Under the pieces are notes generated by a model that had not been told where the DNA came from, ran no database searches, and was given only the letters and a program-made list of their open reading frames with translations. A stretch of DNA of 64,000 nucleotides, taken from the NCBI GenBank assembly GCA_016783455.1, contig JADHWN010000003.1, positions 35,477-99,476 of the forward strand, read 5' to 3'. Both the position numbers and the translations under genes were made by a program. The stretch comes from Candidatus Bathyarchaeota archaeon (lineage in GTDB: Archaea; Thermoproteota; Bathyarchaeia; TCS64). This document shows, in pieces, positions 1-9,446 of this stretch (its first letter is position 1; each line of letters begins with the position of its first letter).

Positions 1-261
1 GGGGTCGGTGACGCTGGAGAGGAGGACCACCCCCTTTGCCTTCTTGGCGGCCTCGACCTCCAGCCGCTCCAGGGCGTTGACCTTGACGTCGACGAAGGAG
101 CCCCACTCCTCATGGGCGTGGCCGCCCCAGCGCCCCATGAACCTTGCGTAGCAGTAGACGCAGCCGTGGCCGCATCCCAGGTAGGGGTTGACGGCGTAGT
201 CGACGCTACCTATGCCGCTCTTGCCCAGGATCGTCTTACACGTCCTCTCCCCAATCTTCAA
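1..261 (-). CDS. Radical SAM protein (SplB/Rv2578c-like), partial, C-terminus outside window
   Basis: Own minus-strand translation from a TTG at 261: MKIGERTCKTILGKSGIGSVDYAVNPYLGCGHGCVYCYARFMGRWGGH...; CxxxCxxC radical-SAM motif (CGHGCVYC). Not in the ORF track because it runs off the edge. Confidence 0.8.
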   Translation of the reverse strand, partial: MKIGERTCKTILGKSGIGSVDYAVNPYLGCGHGCVYCYARFMGRWGGHAHEEWGSFVDVKVNALERLEVEAAKKAKGVVLLSSVTDP

Positions 262-451
262 TCCGTCTGCCCCCTATCCTATCAGGAACCCCAAGGCTTC
301 AATGTTGAGGTTCGTGTCTGGCAGTATAAAACCGCTATTTTTTGAGGGTTCCTTCCGATAGGGTTAGGAATATATAAATAAATCAATCAAGTAGAATCAG
401 GAGATACCTCCCTGGACCTCAGGGTCCGAGGGGGAACAGGGTTGAAATGAA

Positions 452-910
452 ATGAAGGTAGTAGTCGTTTACGATAGCCAGACCGGGAACACGGAGAAGA
501 TGGCCAAGGCGATCGCCAAGGGTGCAGGCTCCGTTGTGGGTGTCGACATCAAGAAGATTGGGGAGCCGTTCCCCCTCACGGTGCTAGCTGAGGCGGACGG
601 GGTCATCTACGGGTCACCTTGCATCTACGCCAACGTCACACCGGGGATGCGGAACCTCGTCGAGAACATGGAATGCTACATCAAAGCCGGTAAGATAGAC
701 GTCAAGGGGCACCCCGCTGCGGTGTTCGGGAGCTACGGCTGGGACGGCGCCTGGGTAATGGAGGGCGTCTTCAAGTTGTCCCTCAAGAGCCTCGGCTTGA
801 AGGTCCAGGATGAGGTCTGCGTCGAGGTGGCCAGCAACGTCAAGTACAACGAGAGCGAGTCCCTGAAGAAGTGCAAGGACTTCGGCAAGAAATTCGCCGA
901 ATCCCTGTAA
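452..910 (+). CDS. Flavodoxin-domain protein
   Basis: VVVVYDSQTGNTEKMAKAIAKG phosphate-binding loop and IYGSPCIYANVTPGMRN; upstream AT-rich promoter (aatatataaataaat). Confidence 0.88.
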   Translation: MKVVVVYDSQTGNTEKMAKAIAKGAGSVVGVDIKKIGEPFPLTVLAEADGVIYGSPCIYANVTPGMRNLVENMECYIKAGKIDVKGHPAAVFGSYGWDGAWVMEGVFKLSLKSLGLKVQDEVCVEVASNVKYNESESLKKCKDFGKKFAESL

Positions 911-967
911 TCGGGGCTCACGAATCCATTTTTCTTTAGTTTTCCTGAAAAAAGAGGATGATGTACT

Positions 968-1723
968 CTACCTCTTCTTCCCTACGGTCGCCACGTAGAT
1001 CGCGAAGTGCTCCTCCCCGTCGATGTTCAATAGTCCATTCAACTGGTCGTCGTTGAAGGCCCCGATAGCGCAGACGCCGCTCCCTATTGCCTCAGCGGCG
1101 AGGTACAGGTTCTGGCAGACGTGTCCAACGTCCACGTGTATGTACCTGTACCCCCTCTCCCCGTAGCGCCATGCCATCCTGTAGGGGATAGCCGTCCAGA
1201 TGAACGTGGCTGCGCTGGCCTTCACGAATCTCTGACCCAGGCAGGCGGCTGAGACCTTCTCCGCCATGGATTCACCCGTCTCAACCTCGACGAGCTTGTG
1301 CTCCGTGGCCAGGAACCTGTAGATTCCGGGTTTCAGGCCGTCCACCCGATTGACCAGAACGTATGTCTCGAAGGCGTGGCGGGCGCCCGCTGACGGCACG
1401 TTCCTCAGCGTGGCGTTTCTCCCTGCAACCTCTCTCACCCCCTGCGTGCACCACAGCAGCCACGACAGCTCCCCCAGCGTCAGGGGGGCATCGGAGTACT
1501 CCCTCACGCTCCTGCGGTCCTCGATGGCCCTCCTGAGGGAGACGTCGCCCACACTGACCTTCGGAGGCTTCGGGAGGTCGACGACCGTCCTCGACTTGTC
1601 GTATGGCAGCTCAAGGGGGGGCTGGGGGAGCCCCCTGCTCTGGTCCGAACTGCCCATGTTCTCATACTTGGTCCCCTCAATGAACTCCTTCCCGGTCCCT
1701 CGCGCCACTCTCCATTCCTCCAA
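968..1723 (-). CDS. SagB-type nitroreductase/dehydrogenase family protein
   Basis: RRSVREYSDAPLTLGELSWLLWCTQGVRE ... PSAGARHAFETYVLVNRVDGLKPGIYRF ... HVDVGHVCQNLYLAAEAIGSGVCAIGAFNDDQLN. Confidence 0.88.
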   Translation of the reverse strand: MEEWRVARGTGKEFIEGTKYENMGSSDQSRGLPQPPLELPYDKSRTVVDLPKPPKVSVGDVSLRRAIEDRRSVREYSDAPLTLGELSWLLWCTQGVREVAGRNATLRNVPSAGARHAFETYVLVNRVDGLKPGIYRFLATEHKLVEVETGESMAEKVSAACLGQRFVKASAATFIWTAIPYRMAWRYGERGYRYIHVDVGHVCQNLYLAAEAIGSGVCAIGAFNDDQLNGLLNIDGEEHFAIYVATVGKKR

Positions 1724-1936
1724 TGATGGTGGTCTGCTTGTGACTTATAACCTCAATACGCTTAAGGCGGGGTGGAACCCCACATAACTGGGCCAGAAAC
1801 GTATGGTTTAAAACCGATATGTAAATAGGAGACGGATAGACGAGGATTAACTCCCTGAAGGGAGAGACGTGCAGGGCTGATACGAAGGGGATAGGAAGAA
1901 TTGTTGAAACGGAAGAGACCTCGACCGGGTAGAGGT

Positions 1937-2644
1937 ATGAACAGGCTGCGCGTGCCCATCGCCAGGCTGCTGAAACTGAGTCTCCGAGACTATCCCGGGA
2001 AGCTCTGCTCCAAGGTGTACGTCTACGGCTGCAACTTCAGGTGCCCCTATTGCCCGGACACTGACCTCATACACAACCAGCAGGAGGGGAGCAAGGTCCT
2101 GGAGAGCGACGTTTACGACCACCTCTACAGGGTGAGGGGTTACGTCACCGGCCTGTGCATCGGGGGTGGGGAGCCCACACTACACAACGGCCTTCTCGGC
2201 TTCATCTACAGGGTCAAGTCCCTGGGGCATGACGTGAAGCTTGACACCAACGGGACCAGGTATAAGAGGATAGAGAAGCTCATGGAGGAGAGGCTCATCG
2301 ACTACGTCTCGATGGAGATTAAGGCGCCCCTTGAGAGATATCCCGAGATTGTGATGTCCAAGGTCGATATGGACTCCGTGAGGCAGAGCATAAGGCTCCT
2401 GCGACGGGGGGGCGTCGATCACGAGTTCACGGTGACGATGATACCGGGCCTCCTCGACGGGGCCGATCTGGAGGAGATAGCCCAATACCTCATAGGCTCG
2501 AAACGGTTCGTACTGCAGCAGCTCACGCTGCCGGGGAGGCACTGCCCCGAGCTAGAAGACGTGGACAGGTACAGCTTGAACGAGGTGAGGGCTTTCCGAG
2601 ATAGAGTGGCCCCGTATTTTGGTTCATGCGAACTACGAATATGA
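1937..2644 (+). CDS. Radical SAM activating enzyme-like protein (NrdG/PflA-type)
   Basis: LSLRDYPGKLCSKVYVYGCNFRCPYCPDTDL: CxxxCxxC; GGGEPTLH. ATG at 1937 preferred over upstream start 1901. Confidence 0.85.
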   Translation: MNRLRVPIARLLKLSLRDYPGKLCSKVYVYGCNFRCPYCPDTDLIHNQQEGSKVLESDVYDHLYRVRGYVTGLCIGGGEPTLHNGLLGFIYRVKSLGHDVKLDTNGTRYKRIEKLMEERLIDYVSMEIKAPLERYPEIVMSKVDMDSVRQSIRLLRRGGVDHEFTVTMIPGLLDGADLEEIAQYLIGSKRFVLQQLTLPGRHCPELEDVDRYSLNEVRAFRDRVAPYFGSCELRI

Positions 2645-2670
2645 TCTCTATGGCGAAACTTCTTGGGGAG

Positions 2671-3285
2671 TCAGTAAAAGCCGAAAAGGGACATCAGGAA
2701 GGGGGAGACCGTCACCTCGATGACCGCCGCCAGGACTATGAGGGGCAGTATCCTCGTGATGAAGAGTCTCATGGCCTTGATCAGCTCCAGTCTCAGGCTC
2801 CCTCTTCCCCTCAATCGGTTTATCAGTGAATATCCTAGGCTCATCCCCATCGCCGAGCAGAGGAGCAGTGTGGGTATCTCGATTATCCCGTGCGGTATCA
2901 ATCCGACTAGGACGAAGCTGAGGCTACTCTCCAGGATCATGGTGTGGGAGATGTTGCCTATCACGAAGCCGTTGAGGGCGCTCAGGTACAGGGACGGGAA
3001 GCTGAACACGTAGCCCAGGGTTATCCACAGGAAGCCGTTGAACACGTTGTTGCCTATGATGAACATCAGGAACTGCACGAGGGTGTAATCCTGAATCCCA
3101 GAGGGGAGGGCGTCAATGTACGCCTCCATTATGTTAAAGTTCCCCAAGCTGTAGCCGGCAGCCAGCGAGAAGAAGAATATCAGGAAGGCTATCGCATACG
3201 CTGGCATCAGGCTTCGCACGTAATCTGCCTGGTTTCCGAAGAATAGGCCCAGGAGGCCCCCACGCCTGTTCTGCCTCCTTTCCAT
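2671..3285 (-). CDS. Stage II sporulation protein M (SpoIIM)-like integral membrane protein
   Basis: Multi-TM protein with NNVFNGFLWITLGYVFSFPSLYLSALNGFVIGN and LVGLIPHGIIEIPTLLLCSAMGMSLGY, typical of SpoIIM/DUF95. Confidence 0.8.
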   Translation of the reverse strand: MERRQNRRGGLLGLFFGNQADYVRSLMPAYAIAFLIFFFSLAAGYSLGNFNIMEAYIDALPSGIQDYTLVQFLMFIIGNNVFNGFLWITLGYVFSFPSLYLSALNGFVIGNISHTMILESSLSFVLVGLIPHGIIEIPTLLLCSAMGMSLGYSLINRLRGRGSLRLELIKAMRLFITRILPLIVLAAVIEVTVSPFLMSLFGFY

Positions 3286-3287
3286 CG

Positions 3288-3518
3288 TTATCGGCTCTCT
3301 CCGCTGTCTCCTGCCTGCTCCACTACAATCCTGATATCCCTGTCTAGGACCGTCTTCCTACCCTCGCTCAGAGCGTGGGCGACAGCTGCCTCCGCTATCT
3401 TGGATCCGTACTCTCCGATTGCGGATCTCATCTCCTCCGCGGCCCCCTCGCTTATCCTCAGGTCTCCATGCTTCCTGAGCAGTCTCCGCATCGGGGCGAG
3501 CGTGAAATCTTCAGCCAA
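3288..3518 (-). CDS. Archaeal histone (HMf-like)
   Basis: LAPMRRLLRKHGDLRISEGAAEEMRSAIGEYGSKIAEAAVAHALSEGRKTVLDRDIRIVV, histone fold. Confidence 0.9.
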   Translation of the reverse strand: MAEDFTLAPMRRLLRKHGDLRISEGAAEEMRSAIGEYGSKIAEAAVAHALSEGRKTVLDRDIRIVVEQAGDSGESR

Positions 3519-3572
3519 GGTTTATACCACTCAGATTTAAGAACAAGTCTCCCTATTTTAGGTTCCGCAGGA

Positions 3573-4253
3573 ATGCTGAACCTCATTTTCGTCGAAGCCG
3601 CTCTGGAGACCGTGCCAGCCCAGATGGTGCGCCACCCCTCGGTCCGGAGGAACGCCAAGAGGCGGGGAAAGAATCCTGAGGAGACCCTCCTAAACCGGAG
3701 CCTCCACCACTCCGCCATGCGCAGGCTCCCCGACGCCCATAAACGTGGACGCCCCGACATAGTGCAGATCTGCCTCCTCGAGGCCCTCGGCGCACCCCTC
3801 AACAAGGAGGGAGGCCTCAGGATCTGGATCCACACGTACGACGACAGGGTGATACAGGTCTCCCCGGAGGTGAGGGTCCCCAGGGACTGCAACAGGTTCG
3901 ACAGCCTCATGGAGCAGCTCCTCATGACCGGCCAGGTGCCCCCTAAGGGAGACGAGCCCCTCATGACCGTGACGCCCAAGAGTCTGGGGGACCTCCTGAA
4001 GGAGATAGGCCCATCCCGCACCATCGCATTGACAAGTCATGGACGCCCCTCCAACCTGGAGGAGGTCTGCCAGACACTTTCAGGAGAGGAGGTCTCAGTC
4101 GTCTTAGTAGGCGCCTTTCCCCATGGTCCCATGGGTGAAGGGACCTTGGCGCTGGCAGACGAGGCCATCAGCATCCACTCTGAACCCCTGGAGACGTGGG
4201 TCGTGACTTCAAGGCTCGTCTACGAGTACGAGAGGACACTCGGGAAGACCTGA
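3573..4253 (+). CDS. Ribosome biogenesis / SSU rRNA pseudouridine methyltransferase Nep1 (Emg1 family)
   Basis: MLNLIFVEAALETVP...HHSAMRRLPDAHKRGRPDIVQICLLEALGAPLNKEGGLRIWIHTYDDRVIQVSPEVRVPRDCNRFDSLMEQLL; start chosen at internal ATG 3573. Confidence 0.88.
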   Translation: MLNLIFVEAALETVPAQMVRHPSVRRNAKRRGKNPEETLLNRSLHHSAMRRLPDAHKRGRPDIVQICLLEALGAPLNKEGGLRIWIHTYDDRVIQVSPEVRVPRDCNRFDSLMEQLLMTGQVPPKGDEPLMTVTPKSLGDLLKEIGPSRTIALTSHGRPSNLEEVCQTLSGEEVSVVLVGAFPHGPMGEGTLALADEAISIHSEPLETWVVTSRLVYEYERTLGKT

Positions 4254-4366
4254 AGCCGACGGGAGATCGACATCACAGATAGTGCATTGATACTTAGGTA
4301 AGCACACTTGGTACCGGTACACTTTACTAAAATAGAGGGAAACAGGGAGGAACTTTCTGGTCTCCG

Positions 4367-4801
4367 ATGGTCTCGAGGAGGATGTGGGGCTACATAAGAA
4401 GCCTGTACGAGCAGGCCCTGCCCCTCATGAAGGAGCCTGGGAATGTCCCGGAGGCCGTCGAGAAGCTCAATCTGATTGTCAGGGTTCAGCCAGGTTTCCA
4501 CGAGGCGACGTACGCCCTCGGGTACGCCCACTTCCTCAACGGCGAACTTGACGAAGCCATCAGGGCCTGGAACATGACCGTCGAGGCAGACCCCGGTAAC
4601 TCGAAGGCAAGCTTCGGCCTCGCCTTCGCCCACATGAAGAATGGGGACTACGAAGCCTCCAGGAGGTACGCTCGGATGGCCAGGGAGGGAGGCTATCCCG
4701 AGGAGAAGCTGAGGCAGCTCTTCGATGAGCTGGAAGTCCTCACGTCTCCGGATGACATGTACGAGGATGGGACCATTCTACCTGCCTTCGACCCAGTGTG
4801 A
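4367..4801 (+). CDS. TPR-repeat protein
   Basis: Tandem 34-aa helical repeats (EATYALGYAHFLNGELDEAIRAWNMTVEADPGNSKASFGLAFAHMKNGDYEASRRYARMA). Confidence 0.75.
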   Translation: MVSRRMWGYIRSLYEQALPLMKEPGNVPEAVEKLNLIVRVQPGFHEATYALGYAHFLNGELDEAIRAWNMTVEADPGNSKASFGLAFAHMKNGDYEASRRYARMAREGGYPEEKLRQLFDELEVLTSPDDMYEDGTILPAFDPV

Positions 4802-4830
4802 GTCTCCCAGCTCAATGATTTCTAGTGCCC

Positions 4831-5358
4831 CTAATTGGACTCTTCCTTCATCTTGTAGTACTCGTCCAGCCTGGGGTCAACGTACGCCCAGTCCTTACCC
4901 TCGCCGAAGAAGTCATCCCTCTCCCCCTCCGTCGTGGGAACCGTCTCGAACTCGCAGTTCTCGTCTCCGACGGTGAGGCACCTAGTGTGCACGAGCTTCT
5001 CATCGGGGTTGGCCCACATGGTCTTCGCCGGGTCGATGAGGCAGTAGAGGCTCCCTATGTCCATCTCGCCGTACTCGAGGACTATCTTGCCCAGCTCGCA
5101 TATGGGGGGCTTCCCCTCCCGCCTCTCCCAGAACCCGTACTTGGGGAGGCTCTGATGCCCCTGCTCGGTCCTCTCGGCCACCCTCCTCCCGTACTCCTTC
5201 ATGGCGTCAAGGACGAGCTGCTTTCCCCTCTCCCATCCGTACTCGTCCACGAGGGTCCTCGCGTACGCTAGGTGGATGAGGGCCAGCCTATGGGTGACCA
5301 CCTTGACCTCGTTCTCCGCCTCCGCCAGTGGGACCATCTTGACTCCTGATCCAGACAT
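4831..5358 (-). CDS. L-2-amino-thiazoline-4-carboxylic acid hydrolase-like / V4R-like domain protein
   Basis: 175 aa; C-terminal HTRCLTVGDENCEFET pattern seen in such small-ligand/Cys-rich domains. Confidence 0.5.
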   Translation of the reverse strand: MSGSGVKMVPLAEAENEVKVVTHRLALIHLAYARTLVDEYGWERGKQLVLDAMKEYGRRVAERTEQGHQSLPKYGFWERREGKPPICELGKIVLEYGEMDIGSLYCLIDPAKTMWANPDEKLVHTRCLTVGDENCEFETVPTTEGERDDFFGEGKDWAYVDPRLDEYYKMKEESN

Positions 5359-5454
5359 CTATCTCAGCCACTCATGGATGATGTCTGGGACCCCTTAAAT
5401 CATGTCTGGCTGTGGGCTGAAATACTGAGAAAGAAGGGAATGACGCCTATGCCC

Positions 5455-6939
5455 CTATGGACTGCCGGTGGCTGTCCTGTTCGTGCTTGAGATCTGGGTC
5501 GAGTTCTGCTGAGGTAACTCGTCTGTCCACTGATTCTGGGTGCCCGGCTTCTCCTGGTTCTGCGTTCCACTCTGGGAGCTGCCTCCGGGCTTTGCCTGGC
5601 TCTGTTCCTGTGTGGCTTCCTTGATGGAGCGACGGACATTCTTGTTCGCCTCGACCACGTTGCTGTTGGCCTCCTTCAGGAGGTTCCTGACGGCCTCGGC
5701 GTTCCCCGCCCTGATCTCATCGGCGATCTCGTCGAACATCTCCCTGCTTCTGTTGAGGAGGGCGTCCACCTCGGTCTGGACGTCCGTGTAGTTGGCGTAT
5801 CTCTGACTGATCCTCATGGCTGAGGTGTTGAGGGCCTGCATCTTGGCCTCAACCATGTTCATCGCCCTGATCTGGGTGGCGGTTTCGCCGTCCAGCTCGT
5901 TAAGCCCCTCGTTTATCGAGTTCACGGCTGCGTGGAGCTCGTCGAGGGAGACGTTGATGTTGCCGCTGGTCAGTCGCTCCTGGAGGCCCTGAACCTTCAT
6001 CTCGACCGTGGAGAGGACCGCTCGGACCTGGTTGGCCTTCCCCGCCTCGAGGCTGGTCTGGATCCTCTCAAGGGTCCCGTTGATGTTGCGTATGTTGTTC
6101 TGGACCTGTGCCATGAACTGCTGGGTCCTCCTCTCCTTGTAGGCCATGACGGTGCTGTTCATTAGGCCATTCGCCTGGCCAAGGGTCTCCCTTGCGGTAG
6201 CGAGGGCCCTAGCAGCGGTCCTCAGTTCCCCCTCCTCGATGTGGGCCTCGGCATCTCCCAGGTTCGTCCAAGCCTTACGGAGCATCTCAAGTACCGCTGA
6301 CATGTTGTAGCCCTCTCCGTCGAGGCTCATCACGGTCGCGTTGAGCCTTCCAAGATACGTGTAGCCCCTCTCTATCGCGACTTTGAGGCCCCTCTCGGTC
6401 TCGTTGAAAACAGGCTCGTCGGTCTCCGTGGGCTCCTCAGTCGCCTGAACGTGGTCCATGAACATCCGATAGGCGTTTCCGAAGTGGTTCAAGGCGCCCC
6501 TTGCCAGTTGAGCGGCGGCCTGATACTCCCCGCTGGAGATCAGCTCCCTCGTCTCGTGGAGGGCCTCGACGCCGAGCCTGTATTCAGCCCTCGCCGCCTC
6601 GGGTATCTCCAGGTCCCTGTCCTCGAAGGCCCTCTCCACCTTCTCCCAGCCCTTCTCGAGCTGGAACAACAGCTTCTCAGCGAGGGCCTCGTGGTCAACC
6701 GCTGTGGCGTTTAGATCCACGTTGGAGATCAGCGAGTTGAACTCTGAAATTACGTTTGATGTCACAACCGCCCTCGGAGCCAGTGAGGCGGCCCCAGAGA
6801 CGTTTACCGTTGGGGCTAGGATGACCATGACCAGCAGGAGAGTAAGGATCTTTCTCGAAGTCACACTTATCACCGGATATAGTGATGGAGGGGTTGAATT
6901 AGAGGAACCCGGAGGAACATCCCGGAACAGCTGTTTCAC
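5455..6939 (-). CDS. Secreted coiled-coil-rich protein of unknown function
   Basis: N-terminal hydrophobic segment (ILTLLLVMVILAPTVNVSGAASLA), long helical region, Gln/Ser/Thr-rich C-terminus; overlaps upstream gene by 4 bp (operon). Confidence 0.7.
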   Translation of the reverse strand: MKQLFRDVPPGSSNSTPPSLYPVISVTSRKILTLLLVMVILAPTVNVSGAASLAPRAVVTSNVISEFNSLISNVDLNATAVDHEALAEKLLFQLEKGWEKVERAFEDRDLEIPEAARAEYRLGVEALHETRELISSGEYQAAAQLARGALNHFGNAYRMFMDHVQATEEPTETDEPVFNETERGLKVAIERGYTYLGRLNATVMSLDGEGYNMSAVLEMLRKAWTNLGDAEAHIEEGELRTAARALATARETLGQANGLMNSTVMAYKERRTQQFMAQVQNNIRNINGTLERIQTSLEAGKANQVRAVLSTVEMKVQGLQERLTSGNINVSLDELHAAVNSINEGLNELDGETATQIRAMNMVEAKMQALNTSAMRISQRYANYTDVQTEVDALLNRSREMFDEIADEIRAGNAEAVRNLLKEANSNVVEANKNVRRSIKEATQEQSQAKPGGSSQSGTQNQEKPGTQNQWTDELPQQNSTQISSTNRTATGSP

Positions 6940-8210
6940 TCCCCGGCTCCCCCCCGCTTGTACCTAGAATCCAACCTGACGAGGCTCTGACCCCCCACGG
7001 TCGCGACCTCGATGACCCCCTCCCCCTCCAGCCTCCTTATCATCCTCCAGAGGCTCGTCCGGGGGATATCAAAGCGGTCCCTGACCTCGGCCGCGAAGGT
7101 CTCCCCCCTGTTCTGGGCCAGGAACCTGATCACCTCCTTATCATCCATCCGGAGGTTGGGATGCTCCCTGAAGAGCCTGTCGAGGTCGAAACTCACCGCT
7201 TGCACCTCGGGTGCTTTCTTCGGTCTCCCCATCAACATGTAGGCAGCACCAACCCCCCCAGCTGCGACTACGAGGCCGGCATAGAGAAGCATGTTGGAGC
7301 CAGAGCTCTTCCTCGTGGCGCTCTCCGCTAGGTCCTGGGCCTCCTCAGCCAGTTCAAGGGCCTCGGTGTAGTCCCCCAGAGCGTAGGAGCTCTCCGCCTC
7401 CCCAAGCTTATCCTGAGCCGCCGCAAGGCCCTCCGTCCGTTCATCCTCGTCCGCGTCAGAGATAGCAGAGATGGCGTTATCAATGGCCACGGAGGCCGCG
7501 GACGCATCTGCTGCGGTGTCTTCGGCGCTGCTCTTGGCCTGCGCTGCCAGCTGTTCCGCCCCAGCGTACTGCCCCGCATCGTAGGCCGAGTATGCTCTCT
7601 CGAGGAGGTCGTCCGCGTCAGGGGTGATGACTCCGGTCGCTTGGATAGCCTCGATAGTGTCCTCTGCATCGTTGATGATGGCCAGAGCGTGCTCCCTTGA
7701 GCCCACCACCCCGACGGTGTACGAGATCTCAAGATCCCCGAGGGGCATCGTGAGGAGGACCCTCCCGGCGAGGCTCCCCATCTCCAGGGGTACGTCACTC
7801 AGGGAGATGATCGTCGACCCCTCGGGGAGCAGTATCGTGGAGTTGATCGGGGTGCTCACAGCGAAAGTCCATATCTGCCCGGCTTTCCCCGTGAGATCGG
7901 TGGTCTCGTACCAGATGCTCGCTGAGATCGCAGCCAGGGTGTCGATGGTGAGCCCGTCCCCGGTGGGGGTGGAGTCGAGGATCAGCAGGTCCTGATCCAG
8001 TATCAGCAGGTTCTGGTACAGGGACCCGGGGAGGGAGACGTTCACCCTGACCATCGTGGGGTCGACGTCAACGGTGTAGTCTACGACCACGTACCCGTCG
8101 TCATACACGGTGAAGGAGAGATCGTTTGGTGAGTAGTACTCCTGACCCACTGCGAGAGTCGTGGATGCGATCAGGCTCAACAATATTAAAACTGAAAGGG
8201 TCTTTCTCAT
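6936..8210 (-). CDS. Membrane-anchored protein with extracellular domain and cytoplasmic winged-helix DNA-binding domain
   Basis: Signal peptide MRKTLSVLILLSLIASTTLAVG; single TM LLYAGLVVAAGGVGAAYMLMG; C-terminal HTH DKEVIRFLAQNRGETFAAEVRDRFDIPRTSLWRMIRRLEGEGVIEV. Confidence 0.8.
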   Translation of the reverse strand: MRKTLSVLILLSLIASTTLAVGQEYYSPNDLSFTVYDDGYVVVDYTVDVDPTMVRVNVSLPGSLYQNLLILDQDLLILDSTPTGDGLTIDTLAAISASIWYETTDLTGKAGQIWTFAVSTPINSTILLPEGSTIISLSDVPLEMGSLAGRVLLTMPLGDLEISYTVGVVGSREHALAIINDAEDTIEAIQATGVITPDADDLLERAYSAYDAGQYAGAEQLAAQAKSSAEDTAADASAASVAIDNAISAISDADEDERTEGLAAAQDKLGEAESSYALGDYTEALELAEEAQDLAESATRKSSGSNMLLYAGLVVAAGGVGAAYMLMGRPKKAPEVQAVSFDLDRLFREHPNLRMDDKEVIRFLAQNRGETFAAEVRDRFDIPRTSLWRMIRRLEGEGVIEVATVGGQSLVRLDSRYKRGGAGE

Positions 8211-8302
8211 GACTGATCTTCCCCTTATCCCCTATACAATGTAACCTTTTTTAATAAAAACTGTGAATTTCTAACCCATCTTATTGGTCCCGTCTATTAC
8301 CC

Positions 8303-8947
8303 TTAACTGAAAAAACGGAGCTTCTCCTCGAACTCATCGAGATCACATACTGTGTGCTCTCCTGATGATCTCCCCTGCCTGTCAAGGAAGAACGAGTGGA
8401 TCCCGAGCTTCCTCGGTTCCTCGTAGTCGAACTTGAGGCTGTCCCCGACATGGGCCATCGAGGAAGGGTTCACGCCCATCTCTCTACAGATCCTGCCATA
8501 GAAGCTGTCAGTCTTCTTCACCGTCTTCAGGTCGGAGGGGGCTGAGTAGACCTTGGAAAACACGTCGGGGAGCTTCGTGAGCTGCACCTCGAGGAACTCC
8601 CGAATGGTGTTGGAGGACACGATGAGGGTGTACTCCCCGCTCATGCTCTCCAACACCCGGGGCACCTCACCGTAGACGCGGCAGGCATCCTCGCGCTGCC
8701 TGAGCAGTTCTCGCCAGTCGTCATCTAGCCCGAGCCGCTTGAACCAGTAGTCTATGTCGTACCACTCAGGGCGGTCCTCCCCGACCTGGGCGTATTCCCC
8801 CAGGACCTTCGCTCGGGCCCTTTCCATGTCCAGCCCGTGCTTCTCCCCGTAGAGCCGGGGTATATCCGTCTCCCAGATGAGGTTGCTGTAGCTGTTGTCG
8901 ATGAGGGTGCCCTCCATGTCGAAGCTGACGACCTCGATGCCCGCCAT
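8303..8947 (-). CDS. HAD-superfamily hydrolase
   Basis: VVSFDMEGTLID motif I; LIVSSNT motif II; HVGDSLKFDYEEPRKLGI motif IV. Confidence 0.85.
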   Translation of the reverse strand: MAGIEVVSFDMEGTLIDNSYSNLIWETDIPRLYGEKHGLDMERARAKVLGEYAQVGEDRPEWYDIDYWFKRLGLDDDWRELLRQREDACRVYGEVPRVLESMSGEYTLIVSSNTIREFLEVQLTKLPDVFSKVYSAPSDLKTVKKTDSFYGRICREMGVNPSSMAHVGDSLKFDYEEPRKLGIHSFFLDRQGRSSGEHTVCDLDEFEEKLRFFS

Positions 8948-9029
8948 ACCTCTCCTATTGCTAGATGGGTGGATAAATGTTAGACAGGAACTTTGTCGCT
9001 GTTGGGAGATGTGATTGTAACCGGGATGC

Positions 9030-9386
9030 TTACTCTGAGGGGGCTTCGAAGAAGTTCATTATGAGCAGGGCGAGCCTCTCCCGGCCGGTGTTCGTGAACC
9101 GGTGGTTTGCGCCCTTCCCTACGGCGACTATGCTGCCCTCCCCCACATCCTCGACGACCCCTTTCCCCTCGACCCTGCACGTTCCCCGTATGACGACGGC
9201 GATGTGCTCCCTGTCGTGGGCGTGTAGGTCCGTGTGCCCCCCGGGCTCTATCCTGAAGATCCTACTGGAGAATGGGCCCATGTTGTCCCTCTTCTGGACG
9301 ACCCAGACGTTGTTGACGCCCCTGAAGCCCTCCTCATTCACCTGTTCCCCGGGCTCCTCGGCCAGCTTCCTGATCCTGAGACTCAT
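9030..9386 (-). CDS. Cupin-domain protein
   Basis: RIEPGGHTDLHAHDREHIAVVIRGTCRVEG...GSIVAVGKGANHRFTNTG. Confidence 0.85.
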   Translation of the reverse strand: MSLRIRKLAEEPGEQVNEEGFRGVNNVWVVQKRDNMGPFSSRIFRIEPGGHTDLHAHDREHIAVVIRGTCRVEGKGVVEDVGEGSIVAVGKGANHRFTNTGRERLALLIMNFFEAPSE

Positions 9387-9446
9387 CTATGCACCTTACT
9401 GAATCTTTAATACGGCTTCCACATAAGCCTAACCCGTGAAAGTCCC

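Noticed and set aside
1760-1800. ggggtgg-aaccccac dyad in the SagB / radical SAM divergent gap
   Set aside because: Short and common in this GC-rich sequence; not convincing without conservation.
968-2644. Possible RiPP cluster (SagB plus radical SAM)
   Set aside because: The radical SAM protein looks NrdG/PflA-like without a SPASM extension and no Cys/Ser-rich precursor or YcaO gene is nearby.
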